A DNA stretch of 64,000 nucleotides from Hyalangium versicolor (GTDB taxonomy: Bacteria > Myxococcota > Myxococcia > Myxococcales > Myxococcaceae). Shown piece by piece: positions 53,759 through 63,717 of the stretch. The translations under genes were made by a program, and so were the position numbers. Each line of letters starts with the position of its first letter. The first letter of the stretch is position 1. The DNA lies in assembly GCF_020103695.1 (NCBI RefSeq), contig NZ_JAHXBF010000010.1:310001-374000 (forward strand), written 5' to 3'. The notes beneath the pieces were generated by a model. That model saw only the letters and a program-made list of their open reading frames with translations, ran no database searches and was not told the DNA's origin.

Positions 53759-55614
53759 TTCTCCCACCCCTCCATCACAGCCTCGGCTTCATCGAGGACC
53801 CGGTTGCGCTCGGACAGTTCCGAGCCTCCGCCAAAGCGCCCCATGTCACACGCCTCGAGCACGAAGAGCGTCCGCGAGCGCCGAGCGGGCTCCACTCCCG
53901 CCGCCGTCATCTTCTCGGCCAGCGCCTCTCGGGTGAGGCCCACCACGGGGATGTGCAGCCGGGCCTCCAGGAAGCCCGTCAGCGCCTTCTCCACCTCCGC
54001 ATAGAAGGCACTGGTGCTGCCCTCGCCCACCAACTTCTCCGCCGCGGCCAGCCGCTTGCGCGCCGCCTTCGCCTGCTGCTTGGTGCGGCCCGCCTCCGTC
54101 TGCGTGGAGAGCCGCCCGCGCACCTGTCCCAGCAGCATCACCCCGAACAGCAGCCCCACCGGAGCCAGCACCGCCGGCAGGAAGAAGCCCTGCCGCCACA
54201 GCGGCGTCGAGGGCTCCACGAAGCGCGCCTGGTAGCGCAGCGGACGCAGGCCGCCCGCGGTGAGCACGTTCTTCTGCTCGTTGGCGGCATCCTGGAGCGG
54301 CGCGGGCGTCGGGCCCACCGAAGCCACTCCTCCTGCCCCGGCCTCCACCGTGATGGTGATCGGGTCCGTGCGCGACACGTCATATTCGCGGCGGCGCGGA
54401 TCGAAGAAGGGGAACTCCATCGCCGGCAGCGTGAAGACGCCCGTGCGCTGCGGCATCACCAGGTACTCCTGCACCCGGCGGCCCTGGACCTTGTTCTTGT
54501 TGGGCGTGAGCCGATCCGTGGTGGTCGGATCATAGACCTTGAGCGCCGAGGGCGCCGTCAGCTTCGGCGGGGTGATGTTCTTCACGTTGCCGACGCCGTC
54601 GAGGATGACCTTCACGGTGATGGGCTGGCCCAATTCCACGCGCGTGGGAGTGACATCCATGGAGAGCTGCCAGCTGCCCACGTTGGCGGAGGCCATGCTC
54701 GCGGGCCCGCCCGGAGGCAGGGGCTTCACCTTCACCTTGAGCCCGTTGGACACGCGGTGCACCCGGTGGCCGGCGAAGAGGAAACCGGTGGTGATTTCCG
54801 CCTCCGCGGGGGTGATGGACAGCGTGCCCGACTTCACCGGGAACAGCGCCCGGCGGCGCAGCAGGTACGCGCGGTAGGGAATCCCGTTGACGACCTTCTG
54901 CTCCCCTGAGAGCTGCGTGGGGCTCTCGACGTCCTCGCTCCAGAAGCCCTCCAGCTTCGGCATCGTGACGGCGTCCACGCTGGACAGATCCACCCGCGAG
55001 TAGATGTAGAGCGACAACGTCGTCTGCTCGCCGATGAAGACCTCGTCCCGATCCAGGCTCTCACGCAGGAACAGGTCCGAGTCCCCGCGAGGAATGGTGG
55101 GTTCATCCGCCTCCTCGTCCATCTCCTCGAGGGGATCCATGGAGGGGAAGTTGCGGAACGGATCCGGCAGCGCCGGCCGCGTGGCCTGTCCCGGCGCAGG
55201 CCCCAGCCTTCCGGCCTTCACCGTCATCTCGATGGGCTCGGTGCGGTAGGTGCGCCCGGCGGTGATGAGCGCGGCGGGCGGAATGGTCAGCTTGCCCGGC
55301 CGCTTCGCCCGAAGGATGAGCAGGTGCTTGGTGATGTCCTGGATGACGGCGGGGCCGCCTCCCGACAGTTGGATGGAACGCTGGCTGCTCTGGGAACTGG
55401 AGAGGACATCGAAGTCCTTCGGGTTTGGCAGTTGCACCTGCGAGGACGGCGGCGCATCCACCGCCACCACCGTGAGGCGGAAGGTGTCCTCGGTGCCGAC
55501 CTCGTTGCGGTCCACCGATTGATAGAACTCGATGTCCGCGGCCCACACTGGCGCCGAGGCCAGCAAGGCGAGGCCGGCGAGCAGCGCCGTCCAGCCGCTA
55601 CCAGTCCTTCTCAT
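53755..55614 (-). CDS. batD: BatD-like membrane protein
   Basis: 619 residues. Signal peptide (LLAGLALLASAPVWA, cleavage before ADIEF), several Ig-like beta domains (about 30-440; motif SVDRNEVGTEDTFRLTV, RESLDRDEVFIGEQTTLSLYI), then one membrane helix near 470-490 (GFFLPAVLAPVGLLFGVMLL) and a cytoplasmic helical tail. This is the BatD layout. It overlaps batC by 17 bases and batE by 4. The family belongs to the MoxR/VWA stress-envelope systems; the exact role is not established. Confidence 0.88.
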   Translation of the reverse strand: MRRTGSGWTALLAGLALLASAPVWAADIEFYQSVDRNEVGTEDTFRLTVVAVDAPPSSQVQLPNPKDFDVLSSSQSSQRSIQLSGGGPAVIQDITKHLLILRAKRPGKLTIPPAALITAGRTYRTEPIEMTVKAGRLGPAPGQATRPALPDPFRNFPSMDPLEEMDEEADEPTIPRGDSDLFLRESLDRDEVFIGEQTTLSLYIYSRVDLSSVDAVTMPKLEGFWSEDVESPTQLSGEQKVVNGIPYRAYLLRRRALFPVKSGTLSITPAEAEITTGFLFAGHRVHRVSNGLKVKVKPLPPGGPASMASANVGSWQLSMDVTPTRVELGQPITVKVILDGVGNVKNITPPKLTAPSALKVYDPTTTDRLTPNKNKVQGRRVQEYLVMPQRTGVFTLPAMEFPFFDPRRREYDVSRTDPITITVEAGAGGVASVGPTPAPLQDAANEQKNVLTAGGLRPLRYQARFVEPSTPLWRQGFFLPAVLAPVGLLFGVMLLGQVRGRLSTQTEAGRTKQQAKAARKRLAAAEKLVGEGSTSAFYAEVEKALTGFLEARLHIPVVGLTREALAEKMTAAGVEPARRSRTLFVLEACDMGRFGGGSELSERNRVLDEAEAVMEGWEK

Positions 55615-56590
55615 TGGGCTTCCTCTGCTTCTTCTTCTGCTGGAAACGCCACAGCTGAAGATTCTTCTCGTTCTGCTTCATGGCATCCAGCAGGCGCTCC
55701 GCTTCCTGCCGGTCGATGTCCTCGGGGCTCACGCCCGCGTCCACCTCGGACTCCGTGCGCTCACCGGTCTCGCTGCCCCCGTCGGTCCCACCGTCCTGCC
55801 CCTCACCCTCACCTTCGCCCGAACCACCGTCGGAGCCACCATCCAGGCCGCCATCCCCCTGCCCATCCCCCTGCTGCCCGGCGTCCCCGCCGCCATCGCT
55901 CCCGCCATCACCGCCTCCGTCCGCTCCTCCGTCCGCCCCTCCGTCCGAGCCGCCATCGGAGCCACCATCCGGACCCCCATCGCCCTGCTGGCCTCCATCC
56001 GCGCCGCCGTCCGTGCCGCCATCCTTTGGCTGGCCACCGTCCTGGGGTTTGCCTCCATCCTGGCCCGCGTCGGGACGGCCTCCATCGTTACCTCCATCAT
56101 TGCCGCCGTCCGAGCCTCCATCCGGACCGCCCTGCTGGGGCGGAGGAAGGTTGCGCAGCACCACCTCGTAGTTGTGGCGGGCCATCTCGTCGTTCGGGTC
56201 CAGCTTCAGGGCGCGCCGATACGACTGCAGCGCCTCCTTCCGCTCGCCCGCCTGCGCGTGGACGTTGCCCAGGTCGTACCAGGCCTTCTCCTGGAGGTCC
56301 GGCCGGTTGGACTCGGTGACGCGCCGGAAGGCCGCCTTCGCCTCCTCCGCCCGGCCAAGCTGGGCGAGCGCGACGCCGCGGTTGTACTCCACCGCTGGAT
56401 CATCCGGCCGCTCCTTCTTCGCCTCCTCGAAGGCGGAGAGCGCGTCCTCGTACTTCCCCGCGTTGTACGCCGCGCGGCCCCTGGACACGAGCGGATGGTC
56501 CACCTCGAGTGGACCGGCCGCCCATGCTGGGGAGACCATCCCCACCACGAGCACCCACACCAGGACATGTCTGCCCAGGCCCTGGTTCAC
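55598..56590 (-). CDS. batC: BatC-like TPR protein with long Asp-Gly-Gly repeat region
   Basis: 330 residues, GTG start overlapping the batB stop (GTGA). A signal peptide (VWVLVVGMVSPAWA) precedes three tetratricopeptide repeats (about 33-145; GRAAYNAGKYEDALSAFEEA, ALQSYRRALKLDPNDEMARH). Residues 154-272 are mostly DGG, DGGS and DGGA units. The last 40 residues (RLLDAMKQNEKNLQLWRFQQ then basic KKKQRK) match the BatC/Bat-TPR tail. Acidic Gly repeats could bind calcium or act as a flexible spacer; not shown. Confidence 0.83.
   Translation of the reverse strand: MNQGLGRHVLVWVLVVGMVSPAWAAGPLEVDHPLVSRGRAAYNAGKYEDALSAFEEAKKERPDDPAVEYNRGVALAQLGRAEEAKAAFRRVTESNRPDLQEKAWYDLGNVHAQAGERKEALQSYRRALKLDPNDEMARHNYEVVLRNLPPPQQGGPDGGSDGGNDGGNDGGRPDAGQDGGKPQDGGQPKDGGTDGGADGGQQGDGGPDGGSDGGSDGGADGGADGGGDGGSDGGGDAGQQGDGQGDGGLDGGSDGGSGEGEGEGQDGGTDGGSETGERTESEVDAGVSPEDIDRQEAERLLDAMKQNEKNLQLWRFQQKKKQRKPNEKDW
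55775..56131 (-). repeat. Coding DGG-repeat region in batC
   Basis: About 120 codons, mostly GAC/GGC/GGT triplets that code for Asp-Gly-Gly with Ser, Ala, Asn, Pro or Gln between. Imperfect, 9- and 12-base periodicity. The reverse strand shows the corresponding CCGCC/ATCC repeats, which open several long false reading frames. Length variation among strains is likely. Confidence 0.85.
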
Positions 56591-57648
56591 GACGCCCTCC
56601 TGCGCGAGGAAGGCACCAGCAGCATGCCTCCGGCCAGCAGCGCCAGACCCGCGATGGCGTAGTCCTGGAAGCGCTCGTCGTAGCGCACGGTGACGCGGCT
56701 CTCGAGCTCGCTCTTCTGCATCTTGTCGATGCGCTCCACCACCTGCCCCATGGCCACGCCGCGAGGCTGGAAGAAGAAGGAGCCGCCCGTGGCCTCGGCG
56801 ATGGTCGTCAGCCCCGCGCGATCCAGGCGGGTGATGACCGTCTCTCCGTTGGTGTCCTTCTTGTAGTCCACGAACTCGCCGCGCCGGTTGTAGATGGGAA
56901 TGGGCTCGCCGCTCTCCGAGCCGACACCGATGGCCAGCACCTGCACGTTGCCATCCTTGAGCTGCTCCACCGCCTCGTTGACCTCACCGAAGAGGTCCTC
57001 GCCATCCGACAGCAGGACGACGACGCGCTCCTTGGCGCCACGGTCCGCGTTGTCGAGCACCTGTTTGGCCAGCGTCAGCGCCGAGCCGATGTTGCTGCCT
57101 CCCTGCGGCATCTGTTCCGGATCCACGGCGCGGAGGAACAGCTTCACCGCCGAGTAGTCAGAGGTCAGCGGCGACTGGATGAAGGCATCTCCCGCGAAGA
57201 CCACGAGCCCCACGCGGTCGCCCTTCAGCTCATCCAGCAACGTGGCCAGTTCGAGCTTGGCGCGCTCCAGGCGGCTGGGCTGGACGTCTCGCGCAAGCAT
57301 GGACTTGGAGGCATCCAGCACCACCACCACGTCGATGCCCTTGCGCTTCGTCAGCTCGCTCTTGCTGCCGCACTGGGGCTGCGCGAGCGCGAAGCCGAAG
57401 AGCAGCAGCCCCAGCCCATAGAGGCCGCTCTGCACCGCCGGACGCCACTCGGAGACACCGGGCGCGAGCTTCGGCGACAGACGCTCGCTCAGCAGCGCAC
57501 GCACCCGGGAGCGCCGGCGCAGCGCCAGCACCAGCGCCAGCGCGCCCAGCAACAGCCCTGCCGCGCACAGCCCCAGGAAGAGCGGCTGGGCCAGGCCCAG
57601 CTGGTAGCCGAGGAACGTGAATCGCCAGGGGCCCACGTTCGGAATCAC
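56587..57648 (-). CDS. batB: BatB-like VWA domain membrane protein
   Basis: 353 residues, GTG start overlapping the batA stop (GTGA). Two N-terminal membrane helices, a von Willebrand A domain with MIDAS residues Asp112-A-S-x-S (VVLDASKSMLARD), Thr in SPLTSDYS and Asp in LLSDGEDLF, and one C-terminal helix (YAIAGLALLAGGMLLV). A domain with this MIDAS binds Mg and a partner protein. Overlap with batC gives tight coupling. Confidence 0.9.
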   Translation of the reverse strand: MIPNVGPWRFTFLGYQLGLAQPLFLGLCAAGLLLGALALVLALRRRSRVRALLSERLSPKLAPGVSEWRPAVQSGLYGLGLLLFGFALAQPQCGSKSELTKRKGIDVVVVLDASKSMLARDVQPSRLERAKLELATLLDELKGDRVGLVVFAGDAFIQSPLTSDYSAVKLFLRAVDPEQMPQGGSNIGSALTLAKQVLDNADRGAKERVVVLLSDGEDLFGEVNEAVEQLKDGNVQVLAIGVGSESGEPIPIYNRRGEFVDYKKDTNGETVITRLDRAGLTTIAEATGGSFFFQPRGVAMGQVVERIDKMQKSELESRVTVRYDERFQDYAIAGLALLAGGMLLVPSSRRRAS

Positions 57649-58655
57649 GGGAAGACCCTCAGGAAGGTGGAGCGCAGGAGCAGCTCCAGCGCGGCCAGGC
57701 CGAAGGCCAGCAGCAGGAACGGGTGGTAGTCCTCGCGGTAGGTGGCCGACGCTCCGCCCTCCATCAGCTTGGAGCGCTCGAGAGAGTCCAGCACCTTCTG
57801 AAGGCCCTGCTTGAGGCCCTCGGGGTCCGTGGCGCGGTAGTACTCACCGCCGGTGCTCGAGGCGATGTCCTGCAGCAGCTCGGGGTTGATGGGGATCTCC
57901 GTCTCCCGCCACACCGTGTTGCCGAAGAGATCCTGCCCCTGCGGGAACGGCACCTTGCCGCCCTTGCCCACCAGGATGGTGTAGATGGGGATCTTCAGGG
58001 ACTTCGCCATCGCGGCGGCATCCAGCGGAGCGATCTTCCCCGCGTTGTTGTCGCCGTCGGTGATGAGCACTACCACGCGGCTCTTCGCCTCGGAGTCCCT
58101 CAGGCGGTTGAGCGAGGTGGCCAGCGCGTCGCCAATCGCGGTGCCGTCCTCCAGCACGCGGGTGCGCAGTTGCTTGAGGACCTCGCGCAGCACGCCGTAG
58201 TCCAACGTGAGCGGGGCCTGGGTGTAGGCGGCGCCCGCGAACACCACCAGGCCGATGCGGTCGTTGATGCGGTTGGCGATGAAGTCCGAGAGCACCTCCT
58301 TGGCCACGAAGAGGCGGTTCTGCGGCCGGAAGTCACCGGCCTCCATGGAGGTGGAGAGGTCCAGCGCGACGACGATGTCGATGCCCTCGACGTTGAGATC
58401 CTTCACGCGCGAGTCGCGGACCTGGGGCCGGGCGATGGCGATGATGGCCGCCGCCACCGCGATGACGCGCAGCAGGGGCAGCACGGGGAGCAGGTAGGTG
58501 CGCAGGCCTCGGCCCTGCTGGAGGAAGACGTGGGCCGCGGAGAAGCGCAGCACCGCGCGGCGGCGGCGCTCGCGCCATGCCTGGAACAGCAGCACGGGCA
58601 CCAGCAGGAGCCCCCAGAGCGCCTGGGGGCTATGAAACGCGAGATCCAGGGGCAT
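57645..58655 (-). CDS. batA: BatA-like VWA domain membrane protein
   Basis: 336 residues. N-terminal helices (ALWGLLLVPVLLFQAW; VLPLLRVIAVAAAIIAIA), VWA domain with MIDAS Asp99-L-S-T-S (VALDLSTSMEAGD), APLTLDYG and ITDGDNNAGK, and a C-terminal helix (FLLLAFGLAALELLL). It is the paralogue of BatB, as usual in these operons. The ATG at 58655 lies inside the preceding lipoprotein gene (26-base overlap). Confidence 0.9.
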   Translation of the reverse strand: MPLDLAFHSPQALWGLLLVPVLLFQAWRERRRRAVLRFSAAHVFLQQGRGLRTYLLPVLPLLRVIAVAAAIIAIARPQVRDSRVKDLNVEGIDIVVALDLSTSMEAGDFRPQNRLFVAKEVLSDFIANRINDRIGLVVFAGAAYTQAPLTLDYGVLREVLKQLRTRVLEDGTAIGDALATSLNRLRDSEAKSRVVVLITDGDNNAGKIAPLDAAAMAKSLKIPIYTILVGKGGKVPFPQGQDLFGNTVWRETEIPINPELLQDIASSTGGEYYRATDPEGLKQGLQKVLDSLERSKLMEGGASATYREDYHPFLLLAFGLAALELLLRSTFLRVFP

Positions 58656-59679
58656 TGGGCGGAGGTGTGGGAGCCGCGGGAGCGGGCGGGACGTAGGTCT
58701 TCTCGACGAGCTCGTAGCCGAAGGCGATGGACTGCGAGCAGGACTCCGGGGAGGCCTCGGCCTTGGCGTACTTCACCAAGTCCGACTCGGAGACGAAGCG
58801 CATCAGCTTTTCCTCGGGGAGCCCCGGCGTGCGCAGCTTGCGCAGCGAGGCGATCAGCTCGGAGCTGGTGCACTCCAGGGCCTCGAAGCCGTAGCGCTCG
58901 CCGAGGTAGCCGCGGATGATCTCCGAGAGGCGGAAGTAGAAGTCCTTCACGTGGCCGTGGGCGGGCAGGTCCTCAGCCTTGAGCTTGTCGAGCGCCTCGA
59001 GGGTGCGGACATTGAGCGGGGCCAGTGGCTTGACGACGGCGACCTGGGCACGCGGGCGACGCAGCCACTTCACCACGGCCCAGCCGATGAGCCCCACCGC
59101 GATCAACCCGAGCAGCACATAGAGGAGCCGCCACGAGCGGATGGGGACCTCGGTGGGCGGCTGGTAGTCGAGGAGGTTGGCGCCCTCCTTGTCCGCATCC
59201 TTCGGGAGCGTGGGCAGCACCTCCACCTGCATGCCGGGCACGGCGACGGTCTGCGTCACTCCCGGGGCAGTGAGCTCGAAGACGAGTTCCGGGAGCGTGA
59301 GCTGGCCCAGCTCGAAGGCGGACATCTTCAGGGTGAAGGTCGTCACCGAGCCATTCGCCCCATCGATGCGCTGGCGGGACTGCTCGACGATCTCGAACTG
59401 CTCCAGCTCCTTGGGCTGCACCAGCTCGAAGCGCTGGTCCTTGGCGTGCGTGAGGGTGATCTCGTAGACGAAGGGATCGCCGATGCGCGTCTGCTGCGGG
59501 ACGACGCGGCCCTTCACGTCCCAGGGCTCCACCTTCGCGGCGTCGCTCCCTGCATCGGGGACGCCTCCGTCCAGCACCTTGGGGATGAGAGACGTGGCCT
59601 CCGCGTTGTCCGCCGAGCGAGAGCCACCACCACAGGCGGCCAGCCCGAGCACGAGCGCAAGGAAGAGCAGCCGCCTCAT
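58630..59679 (-). CDS. BatG/DUF4381-like lipoprotein
   Basis: 349 residues; ATG overlaps the DUF58 gene stop. Signal and lipobox LGLAACGGG. A beta-rich domain (about 50-160; QTRIGDPFVYEITLTHAKDQ) precedes a membrane helix (about 180-200; LLYVLLGLIAVGLIGWAVV) and a helical cytoplasmic part (KDFYFRLSEIIRGYLGERYG), which fits the DUF4381-type partner of MoxR/VWA operons. A Pro/Ala tail ends it. The name BatG is by operon position. Confidence 0.75.
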   Translation of the reverse strand: MRRLLFLALVLGLAACGGGSRSADNAEATSLIPKVLDGGVPDAGSDAAKVEPWDVKGRVVPQQTRIGDPFVYEITLTHAKDQRFELVQPKELEQFEIVEQSRQRIDGANGSVTTFTLKMSAFELGQLTLPELVFELTAPGVTQTVAVPGMQVEVLPTLPKDADKEGANLLDYQPPTEVPIRSWRLLYVLLGLIAVGLIGWAVVKWLRRPRAQVAVVKPLAPLNVRTLEALDKLKAEDLPAHGHVKDFYFRLSEIIRGYLGERYGFEALECTSSELIASLRKLRTPGLPEEKLMRFVSESDLVKYAKAEASPESCSQSIAFGYELVEKTYVPPAPAAPTPPPNAPGSRVS

Positions 59680-60557
59680 GCCGCCAACCTCCGGGCCCGT
59701 GCGCGGAAGAACTGCGCGAGCGCCTTGCCGTGATCATCCCCGGCGCGCAGCTCCACGTGGTCGAGCTCCAGCTTCTTGAAGAGCTTCAGGCGCTCCTGGC
59801 GCTGGGCCTGCATGGCGCGAGAGAAGCGGCCGCGGATGCGCGGATCGCTGGTATCCACGATGAAGCGATCGCCCGTCTCGGGATCCTCCATCTCCACCAG
59901 CCCGAGCTTGGGGAACTGCACCTCCATGGGGTCGGCGATGACGACGGGTACGAGGTCATGCTTGCGGCCGACGAGCCGGAGCGGCTTCTCGTAGTCGCGG
60001 GCGATGAAGTCGGAGATGAGGAACGTCACGGCCTTCCGCTTGGCCACCTGGCGCAGGTACGTGAGGCCCGAGCCCAGATCCGTACCACGGCCCTTCGGCT
60101 GGAAGGTGAGGATGTCGCTGATGAGCCGCAGAACGTGCGAGCGGCCCTTGCGCGGCGGAACCACCTTCTCCACCCGATCCGAGAAGAGGATGAGCCCCAC
60201 GCGGTCATTGTTGGCGATGGCGCTGAAGGCGATCTGCGCGGCGACCTCGGCGGCGATCTCGGCCTTGCTGCGCTCGTGCGAGCCGAACTCCTTGGAGGCC
60301 GACACGTCCACCACGAGCATCACCGTGAGCTCGCGCTCCTCGGTGAAGACCTTGACGTAGGCCTCGTTCATGCGCGCGGTGACGTTCCAGTCGATGATGC
60401 GGATCTCGTCACCGGCCTGGTACTGGCGGACTTCGGAGAAGGCCATGCCGCGGCCCTTGAAGACCGAGTGGTACTGGCCCGCGAGCATGTCCGAGACCAC
60501 CTTGCGGGTCCGGATCTCCAGCTTGCGGATGCGGCGGATGAGGTCCTTCGGGAGCAC
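59676..60557 (-). CDS. DUF58 domain protein
   Basis: 293 residues from a GTG at 60557, 32 bases after the moxR stop. The family motif is plain: GQYHSVFKGRGMAFSEVR, YQAGDEIRIIDWNVTAR, then a VWA-like fold with a DxSxS site (VVDVSASKEFGS). DUF58 proteins always accompany MoxR ATPases and BatA-like proteins. Cytoplasmic or membrane-associated. No ribosome-binding site is evident before the GTG; no better start exists. Confidence 0.88.
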   Translation of the reverse strand: MLPKDLIRRIRKLEIRTRKVVSDMLAGQYHSVFKGRGMAFSEVRQYQAGDEIRIIDWNVTARMNEAYVKVFTEERELTVMLVVDVSASKEFGSHERSKAEIAAEVAAQIAFSAIANNDRVGLILFSDRVEKVVPPRKGRSHVLRLISDILTFQPKGRGTDLGSGLTYLRQVAKRKAVTFLISDFIARDYEKPLRLVGRKHDLVPVVIADPMEVQFPKLGLVEMEDPETGDRFIVDTSDPRIRGRFSRAMQAQRQERLKLFKKLELDHVELRAGDDHGKALAQFFRARARRLAA

Positions 60558-60589
60558 GGGGCGCTCGGGGGCTCGGACGCGGGGTGGGG

Positions 60590-61579
<990 letters not shown>

Positions 61580-61778
61580 GTCCCCTCTGGGCGAAACAGC
61601 CGGAAACGGCCGGCCAGACTAGGTTTTCAGGGCGACCGGCTCAACACCGCAGAATGAGGGACATTCCGGTAAGGTGCGTCTGTCCCCCTTCCGGAGACCC
61701 CATGCCCGTGTGTAGTCGGCCGTTCGCCCCGCTGTATCCCACATCCTGGAAGAAGGGTTCCAGGGGGGTGGGTCGGGC

Positions 61779-62681
61779 GTGAACCCGAACGTTCCGGGGC
61801 CCGTGGAGGCCCATATCCTGGCGCAGTTGGGCCCGGTGGTGGAGGCGAGCCTGTACGAGCTGCCGGGTGGCGGAGTGCTCCGGGCGTTGGAGGGAGGCGA
61901 GGGGCCTCCGGTGGTGCTGCTGCACGGGCGGGGACACGCGGCATCCATGTGGTTCTCCTACCTCACGGTGCTGGCGCGGGGGCGGAGGGTGGTGGCGTTG
62001 GATTTGCCGGGGTTCGGGCTGTCGTCGGCGCCCGGGGGTCCGCTGCGGACGGCGGAGGACGGGCTGCGGTTCTTCACCGATCCGGTGGAGGAGCTGCTGC
62101 TGGCGATGAAGGCGGGGCCGGTGGCGGTGGTGGGGCACTCGCTCGGGGGGTTGGTGGCGTTGGAGCTGGCGCTGCGGGGGAAGGTGCCCATCGAGCGGCT
62201 GGTGCTGATCGATGCGATGGGGCTGGGGCCGGAGATGAAGCCGCTGGCGCGGGCGTTCTTCCGGACCGGGCCGGAGCGGTTGGCGCGGGTGCTGGGGCAG
62301 GAGCTGTTCGATCGATTGCTGCCGCCACCGGAGACGCCGCTGGGCCGGAGGCTGGGGGCGCTCGGGTATGAGCTGCTGGCCGTGCCTGGGGGGCGGCCGC
62401 GTGCGACGCGAGCCTTCGACACGCTGGTGCCGATGGTGGGCGAGGTGTTCCACCGGTTGGAGCAGCTCGATTCGGTGAGGCAACCGGTGCTGCTGGTGTG
62501 GGGAGAGAAGGAGGATGCCCTGCCCGTGTCTCTGGCGGTCGAGGCTGCGAACCGGCTGCCCGAGGTGCGCCTGCTGCGCGTGGTGGCCGGGCACAGCCCT
62601 CATCTGGAACGACCGGAGGTGGTACTGCCGGCGCTCAGGGCGTTCCTCGACGACGCGCCTCAGCAATCGACAGCCGTTTGA
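61779..62681 (+). CDS. Alpha/beta hydrolase
   Basis: 300 residues from a GTG at 61779. Fold motifs: PPVVLLHGRGHAASMW (oxyanion strand), nucleophile Ser121 in VVGHSLGGL, acid in LVWGEKEDALP and His272 in VAGHSPHLERPE. No signal peptide, so cytoplasmic. Substrate specificity cannot be read. Divergent from moxR. G-rich codon bias is strong in the first half of the gene, which makes the antisense strand look open. Confidence 0.88.
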   Translation: MNPNVPGPVEAHILAQLGPVVEASLYELPGGGVLRALEGGEGPPVVLLHGRGHAASMWFSYLTVLARGRRVVALDLPGFGLSSAPGGPLRTAEDGLRFFTDPVEELLLAMKAGPVAVVGHSLGGLVALELALRGKVPIERLVLIDAMGLGPEMKPLARAFFRTGPERLARVLGQELFDRLLPPPETPLGRRLGALGYELLAVPGGRPRATRAFDTLVPMVGEVFHRLEQLDSVRQPVLLVWGEKEDALPVSLAVEAANRLPEVRLLRVVAGHSPHLERPEVVLPALRAFLDDAPQQSTAV

Positions 62682-62725
62682 TCATGAAACTCTCCTTGGC
62701 GCGCCACCCTCTTCCTGAGCCCCAC

Positions 62726-63595
62726 ATGCTCCGCACGCTCTGCCTTACCCTGCTCTCCCTCTCCCTCGCGTGCAGCGCACACTCGAGTTCCAACCCCACT
62801 CAGCCAACGCCTGCCTCGGGACCTGTGTCGAAAGAGGAACTGGCGCGCGTGCGCCAACGTGCCGAGTACATCCAGGCCTCCGAGCGCGCCTCCATCCGCG
62901 CCACGGATCTCCTCCTTGAGAGGAAGGACCTCGACACGAGCAAGCTGCAACGGTTCCTCACCGTCCCTCGTGAGGGCTTCTGGTACGCGCTGTTCGGCCA
63001 CTTCACGGAAGAAGAGACGTTCGTCCCTGCCTACGCGTACCGAGCACCTCTCTCCGAACCCGAGCAGATGGAGAGCGTCACCGTGGAATCACTCCCGGGA
63101 GACTTCAGCCCCGCGGCCCGAGCGGCGAAGAAGGCCGTAGAAGTCACCGCGAAGATCCACCAACGGGGGCAGGTCAACCCGGTGGTGCTCGAGGAAGCAG
63201 ATGAACTCACCCTCTATGTCATGCAGGGAAGCCACGTCGCGGGAGTCACCATCCTCGGAGGCGACTTCCGATTCCGCTTCAGCCAGGACGGACGCACGAT
63301 TCTCGAGCAAACCCCACTGCACCAGGGGCTGATCAGCGTGGACGTACGCGTGCGGCACGACGAGTACGCGGGAGCCATGCACACCCATGTGCTCTTCCCA
63401 GGCCCCCTCGAGACCGAGCTGGCCATGCTCATGCTCTTCCCCGAGATGCAGGTCCTCTATGTGGGGGACCCGCGCACGGGCTTTGTCTACCAACTCCTCC
63501 CGGATGGAACGATCGAGACGCTGAGCCTGGACGAGTTCGAGAAGCGCCAGAGGCCCCCAGGCCCGCCCCCGCATCCAGAGAGCACCCAGCTCTAA
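62726..63595 (+). CDS. Lipoprotein of unknown function with MPN-like C-terminal pattern
   Basis: 289 residues from the ATG at 62726; an ATG at 62684 is an alternative. Signal with lipobox LSLSLACSAH. A helical part (about 35-75) precedes a beta-rich domain. GAMHTHVLFPGPLETELAML and VLYVGDPRTGFVYQLLPDG recall the His-x-His strand of JAB/MPN folds, but the downstream Ser and Asp of the zinc site are not in register, so a catalytic role is unlikely. No close family recognised. Confidence 0.6.
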   Translation: MLRTLCLTLLSLSLACSAHSSSNPTQPTPASGPVSKEELARVRQRAEYIQASERASIRATDLLLERKDLDTSKLQRFLTVPREGFWYALFGHFTEEETFVPAYAYRAPLSEPEQMESVTVESLPGDFSPAARAAKKAVEVTAKIHQRGQVNPVVLEEADELTLYVMQGSHVAGVTILGGDFRFRFSQDGRTILEQTPLHQGLISVDVRVRHDEYAGAMHTHVLFPGPLETELAMLMLFPEMQVLYVGDPRTGFVYQLLPDGTIETLSLDEFEKRQRPPGPPPHPESTQL

Positions 63596-63654
63596 TCGGC
63601 CCGTCTCCCCTCCTTCGAGGCCAACCACCTGTTTTCTGGGGGTCTTTGGATCTG

Positions 63655-63701
63655 CAAATAGTCAGGCCCCAAATCATGTGTTGCCAAAATAGTCAGGGGC
63701 C
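63655..63701 (+). promoter_or_regulatory. Repeated candidate operator before the MarR gene
   Basis: AAATAGTCAGG occurs at 63656-63666 and again at 63687-63697, exactly 31 bases apart, so both copies face the same side of the helix. GGCCCC follows the first copy and GGGGCC overlaps the second, making an inverted pair. The A/T-rich stretch around TTATTAAG (63701-63709) may be the -10 region. MarR proteins often bind such sites in their own promoters; here that is inference. Confidence 0.5.
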
Positions 63702-63717
63702 TTATTAAGTGGGCCGC

